Of a stretch of DNA of 64,000 bases, positions 16,194 through 23,816 are shown piece after piece; the stretch's first letter is position 1, and each line of letters opens with the position of its first letter. Location: contig JADHOM010000010.1 in the NCBI GenBank assembly GCA_016778985.1, positions 1-64,000 of the forward strand, given 5' to 3'. A model generated the notes under the pieces. That model was not told the DNA's origin. It saw only the letters and a program-made list of their open reading frames with translations, and searched no databases. The DNA is from Alphaproteobacteria bacterium (GTDB lineage: Bacteria; Pseudomonadota; Alphaproteobacteria; Puniceispirillales; UBA1172). A program made the position numbers and the translations under genes.

Positions 16194-16390
16194 AGAGCAT
16201 ACCCACAGAAACTGGCAACAGCTCTAGCTATGTCCAACCCCCGCGTCGTTAGTGGCAAGAGCCCAATGGATATGACAGCAATAACAATCCAGATTGTCCA
16301 GATCAGACGATTGCCGCTGGTATCATTACCCATCTTTAGATCATTGTCTGGACACGGTTTGACATCCGATTTTTGATCAGATAATGCCAT
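16190..16390 (-). CDS. Small single-span membrane protein
   Basis: This 66-residue protein, which I do not recognise, has a polar N-terminal third (Asp/Lys/Pro) and then one membrane segment (LIWTIWIVIAVISIGLLPL). A short C-terminus ends in ARAVASFCGYAL, which may be a second half-span. The start is two bases after the previous gene's stop, and its own stop overlaps the permease start by four bases. That arrangement suggests a small accessory subunit of the permease, but this is inference from context. Confidence 0.6.
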   Translation of the reverse strand: MALSDQKSDVKPCPDNDLKMGNDTSGNRLIWTIWIVIAVISIGLLPLTTRGLDIARAVASFCGYAL

Positions 16391-16392
16391 GG

Positions 16393-16584
16393 CTAAGTCC
16401 TGACTACAAATTCCATGCCCGATTGATTGCCAACATATATTTGTGGTTTATGGCGATATAACCTGATGATTAAGTCGCCAAGCGCAACATCAAATCCATC
16501 AGGTCTAATCCGCACGACCTTACCAGAGGCGGACACACCTGTATCTGTACATTCTACGGTGACTTTTTGATCAAGTGTTAGCAT
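16393..16584 (-). CDS. Small beta-rich hypothetical protein
   Basis: This 63-residue protein has no recognised family and is predicted mostly as beta strands (KVTVECTDTG, ASGKVVRIRPDGFDVAL, LIIRLYRHKPQIYV, GMEFVVRT). The pattern recalls PilZ-like or small SH3-like barrels, but the PilZ RxxxR and DxSxxG motifs are absent. It is the first gene of a tightly packed minus-strand unit with the small membrane protein and TauE-family permease. The ATG at 16584 has only a weak ribosome binding site. Confidence 0.55.
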   Translation of the reverse strand: MLTLDQKVTVECTDTGVSASGKVVRIRPDGFDVALGDLIIRLYRHKPQIYVGNQSGMEFVVRT

Positions 16585-16642
16585 CCTGGTCTCGCTTTCT
16601 TTGGCTTCATCATCTAAGCGGTCGTATTTTTGACATTGTCAT

Positions 16643-17053
16643 TTAAGGATTAGTATCACCTTTATCATAATCAATAGCCAGCGATTTGAGATGATCAAGG
16701 TCACAAACATTGAGCGTCGCCATATTCGTTGCCGCCAGCACAACATGCGGCGCCGCGCCTGCCTGCCTTGCCTGCTCCCATCGGGCGGCGCATAAACACC
16801 ATTGATCACCTGCTTTCAGCCCCGGAAAACCAAATTCCGGCCGCGGTGTAGATAGATCATTGCCAGCGCTGCGGCTAAAGTCAAGAAAGGCGTCTGTCAT
16901 GACCGCACAGACGGTATGCATGCCCATATCTTCGGGCCCCGTATCACAACATCCATTTCTGTAAAAGCCTGTCATCGGGTCACTTGAGCATGGGATAAGC
17001 AGGCCGCCAAGGACGTTACGCTGTCTGTTGTTACCGCCAGAAAAACCATCCAT
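16643..17053 (-). CDS. DUF2237 family protein
   Basis: This 136-residue protein is a clear DUF2237 member: QRNVLGGLLIPCSSDPMTGFYRNGCCDTGPEDMGMHTVCAVMT at residues 11-53 and GNDLSTPRPEFGFPGLKAGDQWCLCAARW follow the family almost word for word. The conserved Cys residues (C22, C35, C36 and later WCLCA) suggest a metal site or redox role; the function is unknown. The N-terminus has a few extra Gly/Asn residues. AAGGAT precedes the ATG. It stands alone. Confidence 0.93.
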   Translation of the reverse strand: MDGFSGGNNRQRNVLGGLLIPCSSDPMTGFYRNGCCDTGPEDMGMHTVCAVMTDAFLDFSRSAGNDLSTPRPEFGFPGLKAGDQWCLCAARWEQARQAGAAPHVVLAATNMATLNVCDLDHLKSLAIDYDKGDTNP

Positions 17054-17152
17054 ATTATAGATATCCTTTTGTCATATATTCCAATCCTAGCATCACAAAA
17101 ACAGTTTTTCTATATTTTTGGGCCTATATTTTCAGGGGTATAATTTTAGTGC

Positions 17153-17857
17153 CTATATTTTTGGAGCTAGCTGACGCGACTCGGTTTCGATCGCTTCTTC
17201 AACTTTTGCCATTAATTCCTGTCTTGTCAAACCGGGGGGAATAGGCGGTAATAACCGCACCGTAATCTGCCCCGGGGTTTTTGAAATACTATCACGAGAC
17301 CAGAAATATCCTGAATTAAGGGCGACCGGAACAACCGGCAATCCAGTCGCGGAATAGAGCGCATATAGCCCACTATGATAAGGCTGATAGGCATCAGGGG
17401 CAAGCCGAGTTCCTTGCGGGAAAATGAGTAAGTGACGCCCTGTGGAAGCTGCTTTCTGGCTAACTCTGATCATTTGTTTAAGCGCTGCCTTACCTTTGCT
17501 TCGGTCAATTCCCATAACGCCAAAGCGCGCCAGATATAGTCCAAATAAGGGGATCATTAGCAATGAGCGTTTCATGACTGTCACAGGCTGATGTAGCAAA
17601 GCTAGCAGAACAATGGTCTCCCACGCTGATTGATGCTTGACCGCATAAATCACTTGCTGGTGAGGTATATCACCTTCTATGCGTGAGGTAATACCGCATA
17701 TCAGCGCCAGCAATATCATCATTAGCCGCGCCCATAACCACTGCCAGAAAAACGTCACAGGTTGCGGCAACAGCAACAGTGGCAAGCCAATAATTGCCAT
17801 TACCGCCGTCATGCCGTAAAATAAAAATGAAAAAATCAGACCTCGTATAAATCGCAT
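17153..17857 (-). CDS. plsC: 1-acyl-sn-glycerol-3-phosphate acyltransferase
   Basis: This 234-residue PlsC-family enzyme acylates lysophosphatidic acid at the inner membrane to give phosphatidic acid. Two hydrophobic segments open the protein. Motif I is VKHQSAWET, an H-x4-E version common in alphaproteobacteria. Motif II includes FGLYLARFGVMGIDR, motif III is FPQGTRLAP, with Gln in place of the usual Glu, and motif IV is LPVVPVALNSG. The ATG at 17857 follows AAAGG at seven bases; an upstream in-frame start at 17968 would overlap the divergent gene. It is divergent from the gene at 17908 with 50 bases between. Confidence 0.9.
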   Translation of the reverse strand: MRFIRGLIFSFLFYGMTAVMAIIGLPLLLLPQPVTFFWQWLWARLMMILLALICGITSRIEGDIPHQQVIYAVKHQSAWETIVLLALLHQPVTVMKRSLLMIPLFGLYLARFGVMGIDRSKGKAALKQMIRVSQKAASTGRHLLIFPQGTRLAPDAYQPYHSGLYALYSATGLPVVPVALNSGYFWSRDSISKTPGQITVRLLPPIPPGLTRQELMAKVEEAIETESRQLAPKI

Positions 17858-17907
17858 TATATGCCTTTGATAATTCTTTTTTATACCATAACAAATATAG
17901 CAGTAGC

Positions 17908-18273
17908 ATGACTGAAGACGCGATAACAGACCCAGTATGGCAGAAAAATGTTGTTTCCATATTAGCATCGCTTGCCGTCGCTAATCAGACCATCACCTAT
18001 GCTGATCTCGCTGATCTGGCGGCTCTACCTTCACCGCATCGCATTCATAAATTGACCAATTATCTGGAAACCTTAATTGCCGAAGATATTGGAGCGGCGG
18101 GCCCTATTCGTGCCGCAGTCGTCATTAGCAAGCGTGATCATGGCATGCCAGCTGAGGGGTTTTTTGATTGCTGCCGAAGCTATGGATTAGCCCCTCATAG
18201 CGGTGAGAATGATACCGCCTTTCATCAGCGATTGCTGACCACGCTCTATCAATCCGCCGCATCATTTGAATAG
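17908..18273 (+). CDS. Conserved hypothetical protein
   Basis: This 121-residue soluble protein lacks a domain I can name. The first half is helical (WQKNVVSILASLAVANQTITYADLADLA) and recalls a winged-helix start. Then come PSPHRIHKLTNYLETLIAEDIGAAGPIRAAVVISK and GMPAEGFFDCC, which look conserved in alphaproteobacterial hypothetical proteins. A Pro-His-Arg-Ile-His-Lys-Leu-Thr block and a strand ending in R-A-A-V-V-I-S are the strongest marks. It shares a 50-base divergent promoter region with plsC. No ribosome binding site is evident. Confidence 0.65.
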   Translation: MTEDAITDPVWQKNVVSILASLAVANQTITYADLADLAALPSPHRIHKLTNYLETLIAEDIGAAGPIRAAVVISKRDHGMPAEGFFDCCRSYGLAPHSGENDTAFHQRLLTTLYQSAASFE

Positions 18274-18294
18274 GATATTTTCTGATATTTGGCT

Positions 18295-18537
18295 TTAGGC
18301 TTTTCTAATCCGAAAAGAAATAACTCCATGATCATCTTCGCTTTGTTCCATAAGGGTATGACCGCCGACTTCACAAAAATGGGCAAAATCAAGCGGAGCG
18401 GCAGGATCATCTGCGCGAACCATCAAAATATCGCCGCTATCCATAGCCGCTATCTGCCGCCGTGCTTTCAGCACCGGCAACGGGCATTTAAGACCCGTGG
18501 CATCTAGGCTAACATCATTGTAGCTATCATTTGACAT
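18295..18537 (-). CDS. TusA-like sulfur carrier protein
   Basis: This 80-residue protein has the TusA fold: VSLDATGLKCPLPVLKARR carries the C-P-x-P active site with the persulfide-carrying Cys at about residue 18. The ILMVRADDPAAPLDFAHFCEVGGH strand-helix and a last strand VISFRIRK follow. TusA proteins relay sulfur for tRNA thiolation or molybdenum cofactor; this one is a stand-alone paralogue whose partner is unknown. The ATG at 18537 follows GGTG; the longer frame to 18597 would add an unrelated hydrophobic tail. It is convergent with the gene at 17908-18273. Confidence 0.88.
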   Translation of the reverse strand: MSNDSYNDVSLDATGLKCPLPVLKARRQIAAMDSGDILMVRADDPAAPLDFAHFCEVGGHTLMEQSEDDHGVISFRIRKA

Positions 18538-18641
18538 GGTCACCAGACATACCAGTTTTATGAGTAATGGCAAGAAAAGATATGCAATATGCCGCACCAG
18601 TTTTGCTTGCCAAGCCTATAACAATTGATTGATAAGATAGC

Positions 18642-19358
18642 ATGAGCATTTGGGGTATTATAATTGGCGGCACAGCTGGACTGGCCATAGGCGGCCCCAT
18701 TGGTGGTTTAGTTGGGGCATTGGCTGGTCATGCCATTGACACTATGCGGGTCAGCCAAGATGACCATTTGCGGCAAAATATTGCCTATTCGGTTGCCCTG
18801 ATCGCGCTGTCGGCAAAAATGGCTAAATCTGATGGTAAAGTGACACTGGATGAGGTGCTGGCCTTTCGTGAGAAAGTTGATATCCCCGAGGCGGATGTCG
18901 CCAAGGTTGGCAAATTATGGGATTTAGCTCGCCAAACTACGACAGGATATGAAGCCTATGCAAGACAGTTACGGCAGTTATTTGGTGCCAAGGCAACCGT
19001 ATTTGAGCATCTGATGGGATTGCTCTTTCATATTGCCAATGCTGATGGCAGCATCACTGATAAGGAAGATGAATATCTCTATTATGTAGCCTGTGAGCTT
19101 GGCTTTGATGATAAGGATTTTGAGCGCCTCAAGCAGCTTCATGGTAACTATCCGGATAACCCCTATCAAGTCTTGAATATTAGCCCCGACACAGATATGG
19201 GTAAGGTTCGTCAAGCATGGATTAGCCTTATGCGCAAGCATCATCCTGATCAGCTTCAGGCCGATGGGTTGCCAGCTGAGTTTATGCGCTCTGCTACGGA
19301 AAAAGTCGCACAAATCAATGCCGCATATGAAAGCATCAGACGATCGCGTGAGATATAA
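18642..19358 (+). CDS. TerB-DnaJ domain protein (DjlA-like)
   Basis: This 238-residue protein has three parts. A Gly-rich hydrophobic N-terminal segment (IGGTAGLAIGGPIGGLVGALAG) probably inserts in the membrane. The TerB-like helical domain spans about residues 45-160 (ALIALSAKMAKSDGKVTLDEV, HIANADGSITDKEDEYL). The C-terminal J domain (NPYQVLNISPDTDMGKVRQ, then KHHPDQL) keeps the HPD tripeptide needed to stimulate DnaK. This layout is DjlA-like, a membrane-bound co-chaperone facing the cytoplasm. It lies five bases upstream of uup and is likely co-transcribed. Confidence 0.88.
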   Translation: MSIWGIIIGGTAGLAIGGPIGGLVGALAGHAIDTMRVSQDDHLRQNIAYSVALIALSAKMAKSDGKVTLDEVLAFREKVDIPEADVAKVGKLWDLARQTTTGYEAYARQLRQLFGAKATVFEHLMGLLFHIANADGSITDKEDEYLYYVACELGFDDKDFERLKQLHGNYPDNPYQVLNISPDTDMGKVRQAWISLMRKHHPDQLQADGLPAEFMRSATEKVAQINAAYESIRRSREI

Positions 19359-19363
19359 ATAGC

Positions 19364-21211
19364 ATGGCTGAAAATCTGTTGAGTGTTCATGATATTGGCG
19401 TCAATCTTGGCGACCGATGGCTAGTCCGAAATGTCGATATCAGCCTCGAGGCTGGTGATCGCTTATGCTTGGTTGGGCGCAATGGCGCTGGCAAATCAAC
19501 ATTATTGAAGATCATGGCAAATCTGGCTGAGATTGATGAAGGCTCATTATGGGTAGCGCCCGGAAAAACTGTCTCATATTTGCCGCAAGCGCCTGAATTG
19601 CCGAAATCCATGAGCCTATCAAGTATAGTCCAACACGGCACCGGCAGTGATGGTGATCTGATCATCCCCACCCATAAAGCGGATGCTTATCTGACCCGAA
19701 TGGGGCTTGATCCGAGCCGCTTGAGTGATGGCTTATCAGGTGGTGAGGCACGCCGGGTGGCCTTGGCAAGAGCATTGGTCAAGGCCCCTGATGTGTTGCT
19801 GATGGATGAGCCAACAAACCATCTTGATCTGCCAACGATTACATGGATGGAAGATATCCTGATGACGCATAATGGGGCGCTAGTTGTCATTAGCCATGAC
19901 CGCGCCTTTCTAAGACGCATTGGCAATGGCACATTATGGATCGATCATGGTAAGTGCCGCCGCCGCCAAGGCAGCTTTGATGGCTTTGATGATTGGGCAG
20001 ATACTATCCTTGCCGAAGAAGCCGTCCGCCGACAGAAACTCGATCGCCGTATTATTGCCGAAACACGGTGGTCGATCGAAGGCATAAGCGCCCGCCGAAA
20101 ACGCAATCAGGGCCGGATGCGTGAGCTTGATGAAATGCGCCAGCAACGCGCCACAATGGCGGCCGGAGCCAGCCGTTCTAGTCGGATGCTAACAACCACC
20201 ATTGATAGTGGTGGTCAGATTGTTTTAGAGGCCATTGACCTAACCGCAACCGTGCCGCAAGCAAGCCCGTCATCCGATGCGCCGCGTATCCTCTTTAAGC
20301 ATTTTAATCAGATTATCCGTAAAGGTGACCGCATAGGCATTATCGGCGCTAATGGTGCGGGCAAATCAACACTTGTGAAAATCTTGCTTGGCCAGATTGC
20401 CCCTGAAAGTGGTCGTGTGCGTGTCGGCTTTGGGCTAGAGCCGTCTTATTTTGATCAGCAAAGGGAGACCCTAAAACCTGATGCTACGCCATGGCAAGTG
20501 CTTTGCCCTGATGGTGGTGATACGGTTGAACGTGACGGCCGAAACCTGCATGTGAAACGCTATTTGCAAGACTTCCTCTTTGATGATCATAAAGCCACAC
20601 AGAAGGTGCGGACGTTATCAGGTGGTGAGCAAAATCGGTTGCTGTTAGCACGGCTATTCATTGAAAAACACAATATGCTAGTTCTCGATGAGCCGACCAA
20701 TGATCTGGACATGGAAACCCTGGAATTACTGCAAGAAGTCATCGCAGATTATAAAGGCACGGTGATCATTATTAGCCATGATCGGGATTTTATTGACCGA
20801 TCCGTCACCTCAATTCTGGCGTTTGAAGATGATGGCCGGATTATCACTCATGCTGGCGGCTATTCGGATTATCTGGAACGCCGGACAAAGCAAGCGATAA
20901 GGAAACCCGAAGCATCAGCTAAAGCTAGCGCAAAAAATAAAGCCCCGCGGCCAGAGCGCCGGCGTGAAAGAAAGCTTAGTTTCAAAGATATTCATGCGCT
21001 GGAAACCCTGCCTAATGAAATTGCGGCACTCGAAGATAGCATTAGCGGCATTGAGGAAAAGCTAACAGACCCAGACTTATTTGCCCGTGATGCTGATCTC
21101 TTTCAGCTATTGGTCAAGCAACTTGAGGCAGAACGCCATTTGCTAGCCAAACAAGAACAGCGTTGGCTAGAAGTCGCGCTATTAAAAGATGACATTGAAA
21201 AGGATAGCTGA
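19364..21211 (+). CDS. uup: ABC-F family ATPase Uup
   Basis: This 615-residue protein has two ATP-binding cassettes and no membrane segments. The first Walker A is GRNGAGKST near residue 38, with signature LSGGEARRVALARAL and Walker [13 protein letters not shown]. The second Walker A is GANGAGKST, with signature LSGGEQNRLLLARLF and [11 protein letters not shown]. The charged linker between them and the C-terminal coiled coil (after about residue 520) fit Uup, which acts on DNA branch structures or ribosomes. The gene starts five bases after the DnaJ-like gene. A GCTGTC/GACAGC hairpin just after the stop lacks a T run and overlaps the rnpB promoter. Confidence 0.92.
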   Translation: MAENLLSVHDIGVNLGDRWLVRNVDISLEAGDRLCLVGRNGAGKSTLLKIMANLAEIDEGSLWVAPGKTVSYLPQAPELPKSMSLSSIVQHGTGSDGDLIIPTHKADAYLTRMGLDPSRLSDGLSGGEARRVALARALVKAPDVLLMDEPTNHLDLPTITWMEDILMTHNGALVVISHDRAFLRRIGNGTLWIDHGKCRRRQGSFDGFDDWADTILAEEAVRRQKLDRRIIAETRWSIEGISARRKRNQGRMRELDEMRQQRATMAAGASRSSRMLTTTIDSGGQIVLEAIDLTATVPQASPSSDAPRILFKHFNQIIRKGDRIGIIGANGAGKSTLVKILLGQIAPESGRVRVGFGLEPSYFDQQRETLKPDATPWQVLCPDGGDTVERDGRNLHVKRYLQDFLFDDHKATQKVRTLSGGEQNRLLLARLFIEKHNMLVLDEPTNDLDMETLELLQEVIADYKGTVIIISHDRDFIDRSVTSILAFEDDGRIITHAGGYSDYLERRTKQAIRKPEASAKASAKNKAPRPERRRERKLSFKDIHALETLPNEIAALEDSISGIEEKLTDPDLFARDADLFQLLVKQLEAERHLLAKQEQRWLEVALLKDDIEKDS

Positions 21212-21232
21212 ATATTCATGCAGCTGTCCGGC

Positions 21233-21261
21233 TTGACAGCATGGCATCAACATCTTAAGTA
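21233..21261 (+). promoter_or_regulatory. Promoter of rnpB
   Basis: TTGACA at 21233-21238 lies 17 bases before TAAGTA at 21256-21261. The predicted start, seven bases on, is 21268, exactly where the P1 helix of RNase P RNA begins. The -10 is a poor match, but the position supports it. Confidence 0.5.
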
Positions 21262-21267
21262 AAAACT

Positions 21268-21632
21268 AGGTCAGATGGTCGGATGGTCGCTGTTTCGGCA
21301 GAGGAAAGTCCGGGCTCTAGAAAACTACGGTGCCGGATAACGTCCGGCGAGGGTGACCTTAGGGAAAGTGCCACAGAAAACAAACCGCCATTTTTATAAT
21401 GGTAAGGATGAAACGGTGCGGTAAGAGCGCACCGCGATCTCGGTAACGAGATTGGCAGGGTAAACCCCACCGAGAGCAAGACCAGATAGGAACATACTGC
21501 CATATGGCAAAGGGTAGTTTTCCCCTATGTTCGGGTAGGTCGCTTGAGGCGTGAAGGTAACTTGCGTCCCAGATGAATGGCCATCCCGCCGCATTGCGGC
21601 GGACAGAACCCGGCTTATAGACCATCTGACCT
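21268..21632 (+). ncRNA. rnpB: RNase P RNA, class A
   Basis: The catalytic RNA of RNase P, which removes 5' leaders from tRNA precursors, is recognised by its conserved blocks: CAGAGGAAAGTCCGGGCTC near the 5' end, the GGTAAACCCCACC region that binds the tRNA CCA tail, and ACAGAACCCGGCTTA near the 3' end. The 5' end (AGGTCAGATGGTC) and 3' end (GACCATCTGACCT) are perfectly complementary over 13 bases and form P1. The length, about 365 bases, is usual. It lies between uup and the dcw cluster. Frames reading through it are not genes. Confidence 0.97.
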
Positions 21633-21710
21633 GTTTCCTTATGCTGATATTAGAGCTACTTAATCCGCCCTCTAAGCATCCCTACCAATATTCATATTGG
21701 CATCCATGTG

Positions 21711-21746
21711 TGTAACCATGTCTGTAACCATGCCTGTAACCATGTC
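21711..21746. repeat. 12-base tandem repeat
   Basis: Three copies of TGTAACCATGTC with a 12-base period (starts 21711, 21723 and 21735; the second has one change). Confidence 0.9.
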
Positions 21747-21764
21747 TATATCTATATTGCCAAG

Positions 21765-21803
21765 CCTTTTCATGCAGCCTTTTCATGCAGGCTTTTCATG
21801 CAA
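21765..21803. repeat. 13-base tandem repeat
   Basis: Three copies of CCTTTTCATGCAG with a 13-base period (starts 21765, 21778 and 21791). The third copy has changes at its first and last base. Confidence 0.9.
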
Positions 21804-21958
21804 GATGACGATTCTCATGGTTAAGATATTGAAATTATTTAAGAACATAAAGTGAACAAATAGATTTACTGTTTTTTTTCAATGCTTTAGCATAAATTCT
21901 TAAGATATCAATCTAACTATATGAATTAATTACATTTTTTGAGTTAGTTATAGGTTTT

Positions 21959-22004
21959 CCCATTGACAGTCCATAAAATCCCATGTTATCCCATAATATC
22001 CCAT
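21959..22004 (-). promoter_or_regulatory. Candidate MraZ operator of the dcw cluster
   Basis: On the minus strand TGGGA is repeated three times with a 10-base period, followed by a degenerate fourth unit (TGGAC) and a fifth TGGG one base out of phase. On the plus strand these read CCCAT at 22000, 21990 and 21980, TCCAT at 21970 and CCCAT at 21959. In E. coli MraZ is known to bind direct TGGGN repeats separated by five bases in its own promoter. The repeats end 45 bases before the mraZ start, so autoregulation of the cluster is likely. Confidence 0.7.
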
Positions 22005-22048
22005 ATAGTATTTTTCATATATGGACGGGAAACGACTAACAAGAGGCA

Positions 22049-22522
22049 ATGGTGGAACTGTTCACATCAACATTTGAGAACAAGGTGGACCGCAAAGGCC
22101 GCGTATCTGTGCCTGCCAAATACCGTGCCATTCTGGAATCGCGTGGTGAGCCGATTATCTTGACCAGATCGCTCACCCTGCCCTGCCTTGAAGGCATGTC
22201 GGTAGATCGGATCAATCAATATGCTGATGCCATTGACAGCATGGATGTGTTTTCCGAAGAAGCCGAAATGCTGCAAATGATTATCGCTAGCGCGCAGGAA
22301 ATGCGCCCCGATAGCGAAGGCCGAATTGTCCTCCCCGAAGATTTTCTTGCCCATGCTAATATTAGCGATGCAGCAACATTTATCGGTATCGGTCGATCAT
22401 TCCAGTTATGGCAACCGGCGGCCTTCAAAGCTCGTGAGACCAAAAGCCGCCAAGCCGCCCGCAATGGCCAGACGCCAAAATTAATCCTCAAACCACGGCC
22501 AACATCAGGAGGCGGATCATGA
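22049..22522 (+). CDS. mraZ: Transcriptional regulator MraZ
   Basis: This 157-residue protein is the usual first gene of the dcw cluster. It has two AbrB-like DNA-binding repeats, each centred on a D-x-x-G-R motif: NKVDRKGRVSVPAKY near residue 12 and RPDSEGRIVLPEDF near residue 90. MraZ forms ring-shaped oligomers and represses its own promoter. The C-terminus (KPRPTSGGGS) is a flexible tail. The ATG follows AAGAGG. Its last codons overlap the rsmH start as ATGA. Confidence 0.96.
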   Translation: MVELFTSTFENKVDRKGRVSVPAKYRAILESRGEPIILTRSLTLPCLEGMSVDRINQYADAIDSMDVFSEEAEMLQMIIASAQEMRPDSEGRIVLPEDFLAHANISDAATFIGIGRSFQLWQPAAFKARETKSRQAARNGQTPKLILKPRPTSGGGS

Positions 22523-23475
22523 GCTCTCACCCGGAGCATAATCCCGTTCTGGTCGTTGAAGTCGTTGAAGCTCTGTCACCCAAACCAAATGCGGTTTACC
22601 TAGACGCCACCTTTGGCCGCGGCGGCTATAGCCGTGCCATTCTTGATGCTGCCGCCTGTCAAGTAATTGCCATTGACCGCGACCCTGACGCCATTGCGGC
22701 AGGCCAGTCGATGTGCCAAGAATATGAGAACCGGCTGAAATTATGTGAAGGCCGATTTTCCGATATGCGTAATTTGTTAGAGTCGGCGGCAACACCTCAT
22801 GTTGATGGTGTTGTCTTTGATTTTGGTGTCTCGTCACCACAATTAGATGATGCCGACCGCGGATTTTCTTTCCGCTTTGACGGCCCGCTTGACATGCGCA
22901 TGGAACGGTCAGGCCGTGATGCTAGTGACTTTATCAATTCGGCGGGCGAGACAGATATTGCCAATATTCTATGGCAATGTGGTGAAGAACGTGCCTCACG
23001 CCGCATTGCTCGCGCCATTGTTAAAGCTAGAGGTGAGTCACCGATCACGACAACATCGCAGCTAGCACGGATTATTCGTGCCGTTATGCCGCGTCCAAAG
23101 CCCGGTCAGATTGATCCTGCAACACGCAGTTTTCAGGCTATCCGTATTCACATAAATGATGAGCTAGGGGAAATTCGAGCCGCCCTTCCAGCGGCGTTAG
23201 CATGTCTTAAACCTGGCGGCAAATTGGCTGTTGTATCCTTCCATTCGTTAGAAGATCGGCTGGTCAAAACATTTATCATGAATGAAGCCGGCAAAGCGCC
23301 GCGTCCATCAAGGCATTTGCCTGATTTACCCGAAGATGCGCCACGGCTAGATATCATTACCCGCAAACCTATCACGCCTTCTGCTGATGAGATAAGCCAA
23401 AACCCGCGCGCTAGATCAGCGCGGTTGCGGGTGGCAAGGCGAACCAATGCCCCTTTATTAAATGAGGTGGCGTGA
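22519..23475 (+). CDS. rsmH: 16S rRNA (cytosine-1402 N4) methyltransferase
   Basis: This 318-residue RsmH (MraW) uses S-adenosylmethionine to methylate N4 of C1402 in the ribosomal P site. HNPVLVVEVVEAL opens the protein. The SAM site is YLDATFGRGGYSRAIL, and DGVVFDFGVSSPQLDDADRGFSF and the long R-x-A-R-A-I-V block follow. The C-terminal part has GGKLAVVSFHSLEDRLVK and ends in a basic tail (RARSARLRVARR). It overlaps mraZ by four bases and ftsL by four bases. Confidence 0.97.
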   Translation: MSSHPEHNPVLVVEVVEALSPKPNAVYLDATFGRGGYSRAILDAAACQVIAIDRDPDAIAAGQSMCQEYENRLKLCEGRFSDMRNLLESAATPHVDGVVFDFGVSSPQLDDADRGFSFRFDGPLDMRMERSGRDASDFINSAGETDIANILWQCGEERASRRIARAIVKARGESPITTTSQLARIIRAVMPRPKPGQIDPATRSFQAIRIHINDELGEIRAALPAALACLKPGGKLAVVSFHSLEDRLVKTFIMNEAGKAPRPSRHLPDLPEDAPRLDIITRKPITPSADEISQNPRARSARLRVARRTNAPLLNEVA

Positions 23476-23816
23476 TGATCGTTTTCTCATTAAGAGCGAC
23501 CATAATCTTAACCCTTATAACAATCATGTTAGGGCCGTTAGTTTATCTGTCGGGCATCCGTAAAGATTCGCGTGAAACAGAGCTGATGCGAATAGAGGCG
23601 AGCATCGCCGAAACTCGCGATAGCATCATCGTGCTGAAAGCGGAATGGGCATATTTATCGCGCCCTGATCGTATCCTGCAATTATCGGAACGGTTTCTCG
23701 AAGTGGAGCCATTAGACCCGCATCAAATTATTCCTATTGATGAGCTGAACAAAATTACCAAGCCTCAAACCAACAACAATATTGAAGAAGCCAATCTGAT
23801 CTGGAGAATAGAATGA
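23472..23816 (+). CDS. ftsL: Cell division protein FtsL
   Basis: This 114-residue bitopic protein has one membrane segment near the N-terminus (LRATIILTLITIMLGPLVYL). A periplasmic coiled-coil region (ETELMRIEASIAETRDSIIVLKAEWAYLSRPDRI) contains the LKAEWAYLSRPDR block typical of alphaproteobacterial FtsL. It would link FtsB/FtsQ to the FtsWI synthase in the divisome. The GTG at 23472 overlaps the rsmH stop; the next codon but one is ATG (23475), which may be the real start. It overlaps ftsI by four bases. Confidence 0.88.
   Translation: MMIVFSLRATIILTLITIMLGPLVYLSGIRKDSRETELMRIEASIAETRDSIIVLKAEWAYLSRPDRILQLSERFLEVEPLDPHQIIPIDELNKITKPQTNNNIEEANLIWRIE

Larger units (their letters stand above)
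21633..22048 (+). other. Intergenic region upstream of mraZ
   Basis: This 416-base gap has no coding potential I can support. It holds two tandem repeats (21711-21746 and 21765-21803), an AT-rich stretch (21830-21960) and the candidate MraZ operator at 21959-22004. The dcw promoter should lie here; TTGACA at 21963-21968 is a possible -35 but no good -10 is at the right distance. Confidence 0.7.

Noticed and set aside
21255-21625. Several open frames on the minus strand, up to 88 codons.
   Set aside because: They lie entirely inside the RNase P RNA gene, which is certain from its conserved blocks and P1 pairing.
21711-21803. Possible CRISPR-like array of short repeats.
   Set aside because: Units are 12-13 bases and directly adjacent, with no spacers and no cas genes nearby.
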